In this document: positions 26,737-35,248 of the stretch, piece after piece | How the letters are laid out: each line of letters opens with the position of its first letter | How positions within the stretch are numbered: position 1 is the first letter of the stretch | Assembly (NCBI GenBank): GCA_947492175.1 | Contig: CANLMQ010000019.1 | Span: 1-64,000, forward strand | Direction: 5' to 3' | Length of the DNA: 64,000 bases | Origin: an uncultured Draconibacterium sp. | GTDB taxonomy: Bacteria > Bacteroidota > Bacteroidia > Bacteroidales > Prolixibacteraceae | The notes under the pieces: model-generated | The model's database searches: none | The model's input: only the letters and a program-made list of their open reading frames with translations | Told to the model about the DNA's origin: nothing | Program-made: the position numbers and the translations under genes

Positions 26737-27540
26737 ATGATAATGATTAATATAAAATATCCAATTTTTGTTTTACTGGCATTTTTAATTGTGTCGTGTT
26801 CCGAAAAAACGGAATATGATGAACCTGATGAAAAAGGGTATGTTGCCCCTGAACCGCCGGAACAGGTATTACAACAAAACGTATTTCAAATTAGGCTTTT
26901 TAGTAACTACGCAGAAACAACATTGTTCTCCGACAATAATTATTCTGCTGTTGCCAATGAAATAGCTTCCGACAGTAAAGTTTACGTGAATTTTCTTGAC
27001 AGGGCTGATGCGCATTTTTTAGGTGGAAATCCTAAAAATCCAACTGTTGACATTGCCAGACAAACCAAGAGAACTGCTTTTTTTATCCCCGGTGATTACA
27101 CCTCCACTGGAGTGAACGGGACAGGAGTGATTATAAATGGCCTGATAAATGAATACAAGGGACAGTATCTTTCAGATAACTTATTAATTGCCGGTCCTGA
27201 AGTGAGAATTATGGCTTCGCAATCCTTTATGCTGAACCTGGCACATTGCCGAATATCCAACCAAAAACAGAATGACGAATTTGTGAATGCAGCTACAGAT
27301 TTTGTTAATGCCAACCTGTTGATTGTTGGAGTAATAAAAAAGTCGATGGCTAAGGAGTTTGAAAAAACATTACGAACTGAAGCAGAAAATTTCCGGTTAC
27401 AGATTCTTTCCGATTCAAATCAGGCAGACTATGTGCCATTTGTTTTTGGACCGCTGAATTATGTTTTACGCGACAATTCGGTTAAAACACTTAGCAAAGA
27501 AATTAACAGTGTAACCCTGCACATAGAAGCATTGCAATAA
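26737..27540 (+). CDS. Lipoprotein with a degenerate EEP-like fold (putative pseudoenzyme)
   Basis: 267 aa; lipobox LIVSC near residue 21. No family was recognised at first sight. Reading it against the EEP enzyme encoded just downstream gives a colinear match: FSNYAETTLFS with MSYNLRFGEL, SDSKVYVNFLDRAD with APDVVLLQELDW, GTGVIINGLINEYK with YGIGILSKYPIIS, and LNLAHCRISNQKQNDEF with TVLCTHLEVSSAEKRQAQ. Catalytic blocks are lost: the Glu of LQE is Leu-Asp, GGDFN is VGVIKKS, and no SDH block is found near the end. Only the His of the THL block seems kept. It is therefore probably a surface-anchored binding or scaffold protein derived from a phosphodiesterase. It sits 9 bp after one EEP gene and 16 bp before the other. 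The homology is by eye and needs a structure comparison. Confidence 0.6.
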   Translation: MIMINIKYPIFVLLAFLIVSCSEKTEYDEPDEKGYVAPEPPEQVLQQNVFQIRLFSNYAETTLFSDNNYSAVANEIASDSKVYVNFLDRADAHFLGGNPKNPTVDIARQTKRTAFFIPGDYTSTGVNGTGVIINGLINEYKGQYLSDNLLIAGPEVRIMASQSFMLNLAHCRISNQKQNDEFVNAATDFVNANLLIVGVIKKSMAKEFEKTLRTEAENFRLQILSDSNQADYVPFVFGPLNYVLRDNSVKTLSKEINSVTLHIEALQ

Positions 27541-27556
27541 TATAAAACAGATAGTA

Positions 27557-28351
27557 ATGAAAATAAATATTTTAAAAATAGTTTTTGTTTTTTGCCTGGG
27601 GGTACTCTGCTCCGGAAACATCTTTGGGCAAAACGATACCTTAAAAATAATGTCTTATAATCTTCGTTTTGGCGAGTTAGCTTCCATGGAACAAATTGGA
27701 AGTTATATTAAAAACGAAGCTCCCGATGTGGTTCTGCTGCAAGAGTTAGACTGGAAAACTTACCGTAAGCGTGCGCCCAAACAACACGGAGTACCGATGA
27801 TTAATGTACTGGCCTCGGCAACCGAAATGTTTGGAATATTCGGCAAAGCTATTGACTATGCTGACGGTTATTATGGCATCGGAATATTGAGTAAATATCC
27901 GATTATCAGCAGTAAACGAATTTTCCTGCCCAATCCTCCTCCTGAAAAAGAGCAGCGTGTAATGCTGGAAGTTCAAATTGAATTAGCCGGCAAAAATGTA
28001 GTTACTGTACTTTGTACTCACCTCGAGGTTTCTTCTGCGGAGAAAAGACAGGCACAAATCGACTTCATAAACAGCTATACTGAGTCAATTAAAACACCTG
28101 TGATTCTGGGTGGCGACTTTAATGATACGCCAGAATCCAAAGAAATTGCTGAAGGTCTTTCCAAATGGTCGCATGTTAGCTGTAACAACTACACCTATCA
28201 TACCCAAAATCCAACAAAAAAAATAGATCATATCTGTGTTTATCCAAAGGAAGCTTTTAAAGCTTTGGAAATGCAGATTGGCAAGAGTGTTTTTTCAGAT
28301 CACTTACCTGTAATTAGTAATCTGATAATATATAATTCTATTAAATTTTAA
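27557..28351 (+). CDS. Secreted EEP-superfamily phosphodiesterase (2)
   Basis: 264 aa. Type I signal peptide (MKINILKIVFVFCLGVLCSGNIFG). Intact endonuclease/exonuclease/phosphatase motifs: MSYN, LLQE, GIGILSKYP, CTHLE, GGDFNDTPES, KKIDHICVYP and SDHLPV. Compared with the 255-aa enzyme it has an extra basic segment after LLQE (KTYRKRAPKQHG) and a proline-rich loop (PNPPPEKEQR), which may set a different substrate range. The product acts outside the cytoplasm. It belongs to the susC-susD-EEP operon; the next gene, a lipoprotein, starts 13 bp downstream. Confidence 0.88.
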   Translation: MKINILKIVFVFCLGVLCSGNIFGQNDTLKIMSYNLRFGELASMEQIGSYIKNEAPDVVLLQELDWKTYRKRAPKQHGVPMINVLASATEMFGIFGKAIDYADGYYGIGILSKYPIISSKRIFLPNPPPEKEQRVMLEVQIELAGKNVVTVLCTHLEVSSAEKRQAQIDFINSYTESIKTPVILGGDFNDTPESKEIAEGLSKWSHVSCNNYTYHTQNPTKKIDHICVYPKEAFKALEMQIGKSVFSDHLPVISNLIIYNSIKF

Positions 28352-28364
28352 TCAATTCTTTATT

Positions 28365-29651
28365 ATGAAAAATTTCAAATTTTTATTCGCAGTATTACTT
28401 GTAACTGTTTTTACTGGAATATTGGTATCATGCTCAGATGATGATACAAAAAACGCAGATGTTCAGTACACCTTTAACAACGCAGTATTGAGCGAAGTTA
28501 CTTTTGGCGAACCGGTTAATTTAAAAGGTAACCTGTTATCGAAAAGCGGAGCCATTACCGAGGTAATTTTTACAGGAGTAAAAAAAGAGGGCGAGAGCTA
28601 CACTGCAGTTGGCGATCCTCAAAATTACAAAGTTCCTGGTGGAGAAACATTTGACTTTGACATGGAGTTCTTTGTGGACAACAACACAATGACAAATATT
28701 GAGGTAAAAGTATTTGTTGGTCAGCTTTTCGACATTGAATATATTGATGTAACAAAAGTTACCGGCGAACTTAAAGGTTCTGTTTTCTTTAGTGATATTA
28801 CACTGATGGCTGATAATATGGTAAAAAATAACGAAAACAGTCCTGAAGAATTTACGAATCCTGGCGAAGGTGATGGCTCTACAACTCCTTCATTCTACTC
28901 GATGCACGGTGTAGAAGTTAACGGTGAAAAGAAACATGTTCTTAGTCTTTCCGAAGCCCGCGAACTGGAAGGAGAAGGGTTAAGTATGGCTTTTGTTAAT
29001 GTTTTACAAAATACAGCAAACAAAGTTTTCATCGGCTCTCAACGTGGTTACGCTTTTGTATCGCCCAAAAGTTTAGGTGCCGGAACCGTTGGTCGTCAAT
29101 GCGATTTATACGAAGTTAACGGAAAAGCTTTGCGCAAGGATAATTACGATGCTACTACTTTTAAAGTAGTTTACGGATCGTGGAAATGGGGAGAGACAGA
29201 TGATCCTGCAAAATATGAAGCCCGTTTCAATTTTGTTGATTCACTTTATCTTGCCCTTGGCGAAGAAGTGACTACTGAAGGACAAAAAGCCAAAGCCTTC
29301 TACCAATTGAGCCTGATCCAGAAGAAAATGGACAATGCCACTTTAGGCGAAGAAAACGAACCTACATCTCTTGGCGCCGGTACTTTAGCACGAAGAAGAT
29401 CAGATGCCGGTCATAAAGCAACAAAAGCAATGACTGAAAATTACAGAGCCGGTGATTACATTATATTAAAATCGGAAAAAGACGGCCAGTTTTACTACGG
29501 AATTATGCTGATTTCTCAGCTTTATGATGATAGCAATGCATTGATTGATTCAGAAACCGTATCAGGTAGCAGAGTACTAGATCAAGACAAAACGTTTGAT
29601 CTGTATATGAAACCCAACAGATTTACTGTAAGGTCTCAAATTGCAAACTAA
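28365..29651 (+). CDS. Surface lipoprotein of unknown family at the end of the EEP locus
   Basis: 428 aa; lipobox ILVSC (Cys23) followed by an acidic tether (SDDDTKNAD), typical of surface-exposed lipoproteins in this phylum. The first 130 residues look like an immunoglobulin-like beta-sandwich (VLSEVTFGEPVNLKGNLLSKSGAITEVIFTG). The remainder (about 135-428) is of unknown fold and contains a six-residue motif, SLGAGT, twice (236-241 and 335-340), each followed by Arg-rich residues. Its position after SusC, SusD and the EEP enzymes suggests a surface substrate-binding protein analogous to SusE/SusF. A strong terminator follows, so this is the last gene of the operon. Confidence 0.7.
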   Translation: MKNFKFLFAVLLVTVFTGILVSCSDDDTKNADVQYTFNNAVLSEVTFGEPVNLKGNLLSKSGAITEVIFTGVKKEGESYTAVGDPQNYKVPGGETFDFDMEFFVDNNTMTNIEVKVFVGQLFDIEYIDVTKVTGELKGSVFFSDITLMADNMVKNNENSPEEFTNPGEGDGSTTPSFYSMHGVEVNGEKKHVLSLSEARELEGEGLSMAFVNVLQNTANKVFIGSQRGYAFVSPKSLGAGTVGRQCDLYEVNGKALRKDNYDATTFKVVYGSWKWGETDDPAKYEARFNFVDSLYLALGEEVTTEGQKAKAFYQLSLIQKKMDNATLGEENEPTSLGAGTLARRRSDAGHKATKAMTENYRAGDYIILKSEKDGQFYYGIMLISQLYDDSNALIDSETVSGSRVLDQDKTFDLYMKPNRFTVRSQIAN

Positions 29652-29661
29652 CTCTATTATT

Positions 29662-29705
29662 CTTCTGCGGATTATAAATCTTTGTAGTTCGCAGAAGATT
29701 TTTCT
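29662..29705 (+). terminator. Rho-independent terminator of the EEP-type SusC/D operon
   Basis: Perfect 8-bp stem CTTCTGCG (29662-29669) / CGCAGAAG (29690-29697) with a 20-base loop, then ATTTTTCTC. It lies 10 bases after the stop codon. Confidence 0.8.
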
Positions 29706-30040
29706 CCTTCACGTATCGGTACCATACTGAATCTCCTCAAACTGTTTTTTTCATCAGAAAAATCTTTTCAGCGCCCACCTTATTCTAATACTGAACTGTT
29801 TTATTTTCTCTAAACAAATTTCCAACAGACGAAGATGCATTCTTCCGGCAAAGCAGCTAATCTGGATTTTTCAGGCTCTTATACCAAGAGAATTTCAATT
29901 TTGGCTTTAAATAATTGCAGAATATTTGGATCTAGGCAGTGCCTAAAGATGAAGCATGGTCTTATGTTCTGTTGAACTCTTATAACGCAGTATAAATGCA
30001 AGAAATGGAATTATAAGGCTAAGTTTGGGATAATATAGGA
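29706..30040. other. Intergenic stretch between two convergent SusC/D loci
   Basis: About 335 bases. A + strand open frame of 46 codons from an ATG near 29834 has no recognisable similarity or signal and is probably chance. A short palindrome TAGGCAGTGCCTA lies near 29934. Nothing else is supported. Confidence 0.4.
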
Positions 30041-30081
30041 ACAAAACTACCCCATATCACCAGTTTTGATAATATGGGGTA
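30041..30081 (-). terminator. Terminator at the end of the GH16/isomerase genes
   Basis: Perfect 10-bp stem TACCCCATAT (30048-30057) / ATATGGGGTA (30072-30081). On the minus strand it is followed by GTTTTGTT. It lies 9 bases beyond the stop codon at 30091. Confidence 0.7.
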
Positions 30082-30090
30082 ATTAGTGGA

Positions 30091-30939
30091 TTAAAACAGA
30101 TCGTTAACGACCTTTTGGAAATAACTGATACATTTTTCGATATCAGGAACCGAGTTGTCCCAGTTGTATTCATATTCGATGGAGAAAAGCCCCTCGAAGT
30201 TTTGCTTTTTTAGTTCTGCAAGCATGCCTTTCTGATCCAGTGAACCGGTACCCCAGATAACATCGTGGCGTTCGGCTTCTCCTTCTTCTGCCGGTTTAAT
30301 GTCCTTAAAATGCAGCGACTTTACCTTGCCGTTGTATTTTTTCAAACACTCTACCGGGTCGAGCCCCATACGTGCCCAGTGACCCACATCGGCACAAGCC
30401 CCAATGCGGTTGCTCAGTCCTTTGGTAGCTTCGAGAAATAGTTCAGGCTTCCAGTAGTTCGATGGTTTTGGGTGGTTATGAATGGCCACGTCAATTTTGT
30501 ACTTGTTTGCCAGCTCATCCACATATTTCAAATGTTTGTACTCCGGTTCGCAGGTAATGATTTCAATGCCCATGGCATCCGCAAATTCAAAAAGTTGTTT
30601 CCATTCCTGCTCGTCCTTGCAGATAATCACACCACTGGCTATAATTTTAACCTTTTTCGATTTAGCGTATTTCAATACCTGTTTGCGGGTTTCTTTGTCC
30701 ATTTTAAAATCCATGGTACCTTCCATGCCTTCGCCAAGGGGCTGCCCGTAATACACTTCTATGTAGCTCAATCCCAGCTGATGAGCTTTATCAACAGCTT
30801 CCGTAAAAGTAAATTTATGGAACGAGTAACTTTGTACCCCCAGTTTCCAGCCGGTGTTGTTCTTTTTTGCAAAAACACTAAACGACAAAACCAAAACTGA
30901 CAGTAATAACAGTGATTTTCGTATTAAATTGTATCTCAT
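30091..30939 (-). CDS. Secreted sugar isomerase/epimerase-like TIM-barrel protein
   Basis: 282 aa with a signal peptide (MRYNLIRKSLLLLSVLVLSFSVFA). It has the xylose-isomerase-like AP2EC fold: WKLGVQSYSFHKF at the first strand, SYIEVYYGQ, IITCEPE, VAIHNHPKP, CADVGHWARMGLDP, SLHFKD and FSIEYEYNW. Glu, Asp and His positions for a metal centre are present. Family members interconvert ketoses or act on inosose and 3-keto sugars. The export signal and the companion exported Gfo/Idh/MocA protein point to extracytoplasmic sugar oxidation/isomerisation rather than central metabolism. It is 22 bp downstream of the GH16 lipoprotein gene. Confidence 0.82.
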   Translation of the reverse strand: MRYNLIRKSLLLLSVLVLSFSVFAKKNNTGWKLGVQSYSFHKFTFTEAVDKAHQLGLSYIEVYYGQPLGEGMEGTMDFKMDKETRKQVLKYAKSKKVKIIASGVIICKDEQEWKQLFEFADAMGIEIITCEPEYKHLKYVDELANKYKIDVAIHNHPKPSNYWKPELFLEATKGLSNRIGACADVGHWARMGLDPVECLKKYNGKVKSLHFKDIKPAEEGEAERHDVIWGTGSLDQKGMLAELKKQNFEGLFSIEYEYNWDNSVPDIEKCISYFQKVVNDLF

Positions 30940-30961
30940 TTTATTTTTAAAATTTAGAGTA

Positions 30962-31765
30962 TTATTGTTTTTTATAAACTTTTACATAATCTACCATAAA
31001 AGTATCTGGTGCACATGCATTTTTTATCCCTTCAAGAGTAGAAGGTATTTCCATACTCAAAATCATATATTGGTCAATGTGCGACAAACCATCACTCAAT
31101 TCGTGATATTTTAAGCCATCAATGTAAAAAGCATATTTTTCCGGAGTCCATTCAAGAGCAAATGTATGAAACCCTTCTGATAGTCCTTCCAGATCGCTGT
31201 TTAATGCTCCTGTACTTTTTTGGTTTGGTCCGTATGCCCAGTGAATACAATGCGTCATGTGGTCATCGCCTAATCCCCTGAAATATTCAAAAATGTCTAT
31301 TTCTGCTCCAAAAGTTGCCGGATTTTCTCCCTTCGATATTAATGGAGATTGCATCCAGAATGCGGCCCAGGGGCCATTCCCCTTTTGTAAACGGGCACGG
31401 CATTCAAAATATCCGTAAGTAGTATTGAATGTCTCATACGAACCTATCGCACTTCCCATAATACTGTCTCTCTTTATGTCGTACATCAGATGCAGATACC
31501 CGTCTGCTACTGCCACCATGGAAGGATCATTGTATCCTATACGTCGCGGACCCGTTCCTCTTATTTTCCACTTTGTGGTATCCAGCTCCGAGCCGTTAAA
31601 CTGATCTTCCCAAAACAAAGAATAGCCTTCTTTTTCCGGGTTAAAAATATCCTGCGATAGTGCTGTGTTTTTAGGAGAAGTATTTTTATCAGATTTTTTT
31701 TCTGATACCTGGCATGCCGATAAAATCGCGACAACAAGCATTAAGGTTGCAATCACATGTTTCAT
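30962..31765 (-). CDS. GH16-family glycoside hydrolase lipoprotein
   Basis: About 267 aa using the ATG at 31765, which starts a clean lipoprotein signal (MKHVIATLMLVVAILSAC); an upstream ATG at 31819 would add 18 unneeded residues. The beta-jelly-roll domain starts about residue 45 (YSLFWEDQFNGSELDTTKW). The active-site strand reads EIDIFE (Glu155 nucleophile, Asp157, Glu160 acid/base), the GH16 signature with the beta-bulge. Other family features are GPWAAFWMQSP and FHTFALEWTPEKYAFYIDG. GH16 enzymes cleave beta-1,3/1,4 glucans and galactans; the subfamily, and so the glycan, is not evident. A strong terminator lies just upstream, so this gene and the isomerase gene may form a separate transcript. 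Confidence 0.9.
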   Translation of the reverse strand: MKHVIATLMLVVAILSACQVSEKKSDKNTSPKNTALSQDIFNPEKEGYSLFWEDQFNGSELDTTKWKIRGTGPRRIGYNDPSMVAVADGYLHLMYDIKRDSIMGSAIGSYETFNTTYGYFECRARLQKGNGPWAAFWMQSPLISKGENPATFGAEIDIFEYFRGLGDDHMTHCIHWAYGPNQKSTGALNSDLEGLSEGFHTFALEWTPEKYAFYIDGLKYHELSDGLSHIDQYMILSMEIPSTLEGIKNACAPDTFMVDYVKVYKKQ

Positions 31766-31930
31766 ATGTTTTAGTTTTGATAAATTTTGATTTTCACCTA
31801 AATATAAATACTTAAACAATAATTATGTTATTGATTTTTAAAAAAAGACTGCCCAAAAAGCTTTTACCTTTTCTTCGAACAAAAAATCTGATCCTACTCG
31901 TTCTGTAAAAAATTTATCCAATTATTTTTT

Positions 31931-31968
31931 TTGAAAAAAGTAACATCCAACTGCTAAAGTTAGATGTT
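31931..31968 (-). terminator. Terminator between the oxidoreductase and GH16 genes
   Basis: Stem of 11 bp (31942-31952 with 31958-31968, one G-U pair in minus-strand RNA) and a 5-base loop, followed on the minus strand by ACTTTTTTC. It splits the PUL transcript after the Gfo/Idh/MocA gene. Confidence 0.75.
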
Positions 31969-32005
31969 TTATCCTCGGAACAGTCTTTTTATAACAGTTG
32001 CTATT

Positions 32006-33508
32006 TTATGGCATTTCGGGTAACGACCAACCATCGCGGTAGGTGTGTTTCACCCATTCTTCTGCCATGTCTTTTGCATTAAATTCAGCGTATTGCCTGT
32101 CGAAGCGCGGGTCGCCGTCTACCACCTCGAATTTATCAACAGTTACCACTTTTATTTTATCCGAATCTGAAATATTGGTAAAGCGCATATTTTCGCCATC
32201 CCATTCCAGGGTACGGTTCAGCCCCTGCAAACGCACAGCCAGTACGCCCATCACTACCATTTCGTTAAACGGACCCGAATAGGCAAAGCTGGCACTTGTT
32301 TCGGTACGGCTGCCTGCCGGTTCTTTACAGGCACGAATCCAGTCGCGTTCGTGCGCCCCTGACCACGGGCTGTCGCCAGAGCCGGGAATACGGCGAATGG
32401 TAGGTTCGGGTTCTTTAAAGTCTTCCATTTTTGAATAAGGAAGCAGGGTTGGTTTCATTCCGTAGTAACTGGTCATGATTTTGCCTTTGGTGCCCACAAA
32501 TAAAAGTCCGCCACCACTATCTTTTCCCAGTATCTCACCATCTGCCAGTTCAATCGGTCGGCGTGGCAACAATCCCCCGTCGTACCAGGTAACTTTTACC
32601 TCGGGCATACCTACTTCGGGAAGGTTTTTCCGTGCCGGAAAAGTGTATTCCACAACCTCGGCATGCGGTGCACTTTCGGTGTTTACCAGCGTTGAAGAAG
32701 CTTCAACCTTTGTTGGGTATTTCAGTTTAAGTGCCCAGAATACCGGGTCGAGTACATGGCAGGCCATGTCGCCGAGTGCCCCGGTACCATAGTCCCACCA
32801 GCCACGCCAGTTCCATGGCGTATACGCCGGGTGATAAGGACGGTATGCGGCCGGCCCCAGGAAGAGATCCCAGTCGAGGGTTTTGGGAACTTTCACTGTT
32901 TCGGTGGGGCGTTGCAGCCCCTGCGGCCAGATAGGACGGTCGGTCCAGGCATGCACCTCGGTTACTTCGCCAATGGCGCCAGACCAAATCCACTCACATA
33001 CTCTACGTATGTCACCGAACGAATTACCCTGGTTACCCATTTGTGTGGCTACGCCGTATTTTTCGGCCAGTTTGGTCAGCAGGCGTGATTCATACACTGA
33101 GTGGGTAAGCGGTTTTTGGGTGTACACATGTTTGCCCAGTATCATGGCATGGGCTGTTACCCCGGCGTGGGTATGATCGGGAGTGGCAACCATTACCGCA
33201 TCAATCGAATTCCCCATTTTATCGAGCATCTCGCGCCAGTCTTTAAACTGTTTGGCTTTAGGGTAATCGTTAAATGTTTTGGCAGCATAGTTCCAGTCTA
33301 CGTCGCACAGGGCTACAATGTTTTCGCCGCTCATGTTACGCAGGTTGTTACGGCCCATGCCGCCAACACCCACGCCCGCAATGTTTAATTTATCGCTTGG
33401 CGAAACGTGCCCAAATCGTTTACCCATTACTGTGCCCGGAACTATAGTAAGTCCAGCACCGGCCAGAGCTGAGGTTCTTAGAAAATTTCTTCGGTTTAAG
33501 TTTTTCAT
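32006..33508 (-). CDS. Exported Gfo/Idh/MocA-family oxidoreductase
   Basis: 500 aa. It begins with a twin-arginine-like leader (MKNLNRRNFLRTSALAGAGLTIVPG; the RRNFL core fits Tat), so it is exported folded with its nucleotide. The NAD(P)-binding Rossmann domain has VGVGGMGRNNL and ALCDVD; the motif VMVATPDHTHAG and then KHVYTQKPLTHSVYE carries the conserved EKP-type lysine as QKP. The C-terminal domain has WWDYGTGALGDMACHVLD and, later, SPWSGAHERDWIRACKE. Family members oxidise sugars or polyols; exported versions with an exported isomerase partner are associated with 3-keto-glycoside metabolism. It is the penultimate part of the minus-strand operon, 26 bp downstream of the ADP-ribosylglycohydrolase-family gene. 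Confidence 0.9.
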   Translation of the reverse strand: MKNLNRRNFLRTSALAGAGLTIVPGTVMGKRFGHVSPSDKLNIAGVGVGGMGRNNLRNMSGENIVALCDVDWNYAAKTFNDYPKAKQFKDWREMLDKMGNSIDAVMVATPDHTHAGVTAHAMILGKHVYTQKPLTHSVYESRLLTKLAEKYGVATQMGNQGNSFGDIRRVCEWIWSGAIGEVTEVHAWTDRPIWPQGLQRPTETVKVPKTLDWDLFLGPAAYRPYHPAYTPWNWRGWWDYGTGALGDMACHVLDPVFWALKLKYPTKVEASSTLVNTESAPHAEVVEYTFPARKNLPEVGMPEVKVTWYDGGLLPRRPIELADGEILGKDSGGGLLFVGTKGKIMTSYYGMKPTLLPYSKMEDFKEPEPTIRRIPGSGDSPWSGAHERDWIRACKEPAGSRTETSASFAYSGPFNEMVVMGVLAVRLQGLNRTLEWDGENMRFTNISDSDKIKVVTVDKFEVVDGDPRFDRQYAEFNAKDMAEEWVKHTYRDGWSLPEMP

Positions 33509-33534
33509 ATTATCTTATTTAATAATGTTCCTTA

Positions 33535-35109
33535 TTATTTTTTTTCTTTCGTATAAACAAGCGCAGAATTAATATTTACCCTATACCCTTCCGGAATATC
33601 GGTTGCGATCAGTTTTATTTCATTATTTCCTTCTTCTAATTGGTAATTCCAATAAATATTTGTTTTCTGAATTAGCGCTCGTGTGGGCAAGGAAATTTTT
33701 TCGGTCAGTTGCCCATTGATAAAGACATCGAGTTTAAGCGTGTAATCAGGTAAAGTATAATCTGTTTTAGCAGCATATCCGCTAAAAACAATACCTGAAC
33801 CTTCGAATTCGATTACATATTCTTTCTCCTGCCGATCGATTGCTTTCCCAGCCATGGGCCACTGGTAAGAAACTCTTTTCAGGGGGTTAAGATTTTCAAA
33901 AGATTGTTCCAGTTTTACAGGCGTTACTTTCTGATACAGTATCTCCGCAGTATCGCCCTGAACTTTCCCTCCATATTTTTCTATCATTTCCAGCGCCTGA
34001 GCATAACCCAGTTTATAAGCATCAGACAGTGAAAATTCTGCAAAACTGAAATTTCTCTCTTCAACACGGTCGAGCCCCTGTTTCCAATAATCGGGAATAT
34101 TACTGTAGCCAAGCATTGTACCCAAAATACCGGCTGCATTTGATGGATTACAGTCGGAGTCCTGTCCGGCACGCGTACTAATATCGATGGTTTTTCCGTA
34201 GTCGCCATCACCGTACAATAAACCAAGAACAATATAGGCCGCGTTTAGACTTGCATCGATGTTAAATGCATTGAATACTCCATCGGGACACCCTTTTTCT
34301 GATGACCACTTTTTTTGTATCTCATACCAGGATTGCTTCCAGTCGTTGGGATACATTTTGTGCCACTGCAATACATCTGCAATCAGCTGATAAAAACGAC
34401 TTTCTTTGGGAATTGTTTTCAGAGCCTCGCTTACGACAAACTTTACATCATCGGAAATAAAAGCCTGGGTGTACATCCCGGCAACAAAAACACCGCCATA
34501 CCAGCCATCGCCGTAATTCATAATGTGGCCAATACGGTCGCAAATTTCAGAAGAAGTATTTATCATCCCCGGCGACATCAGTCCTGCAAAGTCCGATTCA
34601 ATCTGAAAATCGATATCATCAGCATGTGGATTATTAAAGTAATGCCCCGATTCTGGAGGCATAATTCCGTTTAAAATGTTATACCGTGCGGCCTGATTGG
34701 CATGCCAAAGTGGGTAGCTGGCATTTGCAAAAGCCTTTGCATGCAATGTGTCGGATGCATCTAATCCATACTTTTCGAAAACAGCAACAAAAGTCAAATC
34801 CATATAAACATCGTCGTAAAGACCCGGAAACTGGTCGTACCAAAACTCAATCTGGGTTTCATCCCACGGAATAGGCACATCGTCACTAATCATGGTTCCC
34901 AACCACTTAAATTCGGTAGGTCCTCCATAGGTACATCCAATTACCTGACCAGCCCAACCGCCTTTTATTTTATCCGCCAATACTGTTTTTGAAATTTTAA
35001 TCTTTTCTCCGTTTACATATGCCGGTGAATTATCGGAAGTGATGTCTGACTGACAGCCTGCAACCAGAAGTAAAAACATCGTCCCCCAGAAAAATAATAA
35101 AGTTCTCAT
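33535..35109 (-). CDS. ADP-ribosylglycohydrolase-family lipoprotein with C-terminal accessory domain
   Basis: 524 aa; lipobox LLLVAGC (Cys19), so outer-membrane or periplasmic lipoprotein. The catalytic helical ARH domain (about 45-360) shows GGWAGQVIGCTYGGPTEF, the metal-binding YDDVYMDLTF, HADDIDFQIE and the C-terminal metal motif GQDSDCNPSNAAGILGTMLG. A beta-sandwich of about 130 residues (about 390-524) with a carbohydrate-binding-module look completes it. Classical family members remove ADP-ribose from proteins or ADP-ribosyl groups; extracellular Bacteroidota versions inside PULs are uncharacterised and may act on N- or O-linked ribosyl or other glycosides. Its neighbours, ribokinase and a GRP-type sugar transporter, are consistent with release and uptake of ribose or a ribose-like sugar. 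Confidence 0.88.
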   Translation of the reverse strand: MRTLLFFWGTMFLLLVAGCQSDITSDNSPAYVNGEKIKISKTVLADKIKGGWAGQVIGCTYGGPTEFKWLGTMISDDVPIPWDETQIEFWYDQFPGLYDDVYMDLTFVAVFEKYGLDASDTLHAKAFANASYPLWHANQAARYNILNGIMPPESGHYFNNPHADDIDFQIESDFAGLMSPGMINTSSEICDRIGHIMNYGDGWYGGVFVAGMYTQAFISDDVKFVVSEALKTIPKESRFYQLIADVLQWHKMYPNDWKQSWYEIQKKWSSEKGCPDGVFNAFNIDASLNAAYIVLGLLYGDGDYGKTIDISTRAGQDSDCNPSNAAGILGTMLGYSNIPDYWKQGLDRVEERNFSFAEFSLSDAYKLGYAQALEMIEKYGGKVQGDTAEILYQKVTPVKLEQSFENLNPLKRVSYQWPMAGKAIDRQEKEYVIEFEGSGIVFSGYAAKTDYTLPDYTLKLDVFINGQLTEKISLPTRALIQKTNIYWNYQLEEGNNEIKLIATDIPEGYRVNINSALVYTKEKK

Positions 35110-35112
35110 CGT

Positions 35113-35127
35113 ATTAAAGTTATTTAT
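35113..35127. repeat. Short direct repeat, left copy
   Basis: ATTAAAGTTATTTAT, identical to the copy at 35252-35266, 139 bases away. The pair flanks the gap between ribokinase and the ADP-ribosylglycohydrolase-family gene. Confidence 0.6.
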
Positions 35128-35248
35128 TTGCTATGGCGTAACAGGTCACTTACATCGATTTGATATCTTCATTTTTATGAAATATTCTCTAATCCCCGTT
35201 CATTTTATTATGAACGATAAGCAAACAGTTGTGCCCACACTACACTAA

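Noticed and set aside
29834..29974. 46-codon open frame in the gap between the two SusC/D loci
   Set aside because: No similarity, no promoter or coupling to a neighbour, and composition like the surrounding noncoding DNA.
32475..33388. Several overlapping + strand open frames opposite the Gfo/Idh/MocA gene
   Set aside because: They mirror the codon pattern of a well-supported minus-strand gene in a GC-richer stretch and have no recognisable protein features.
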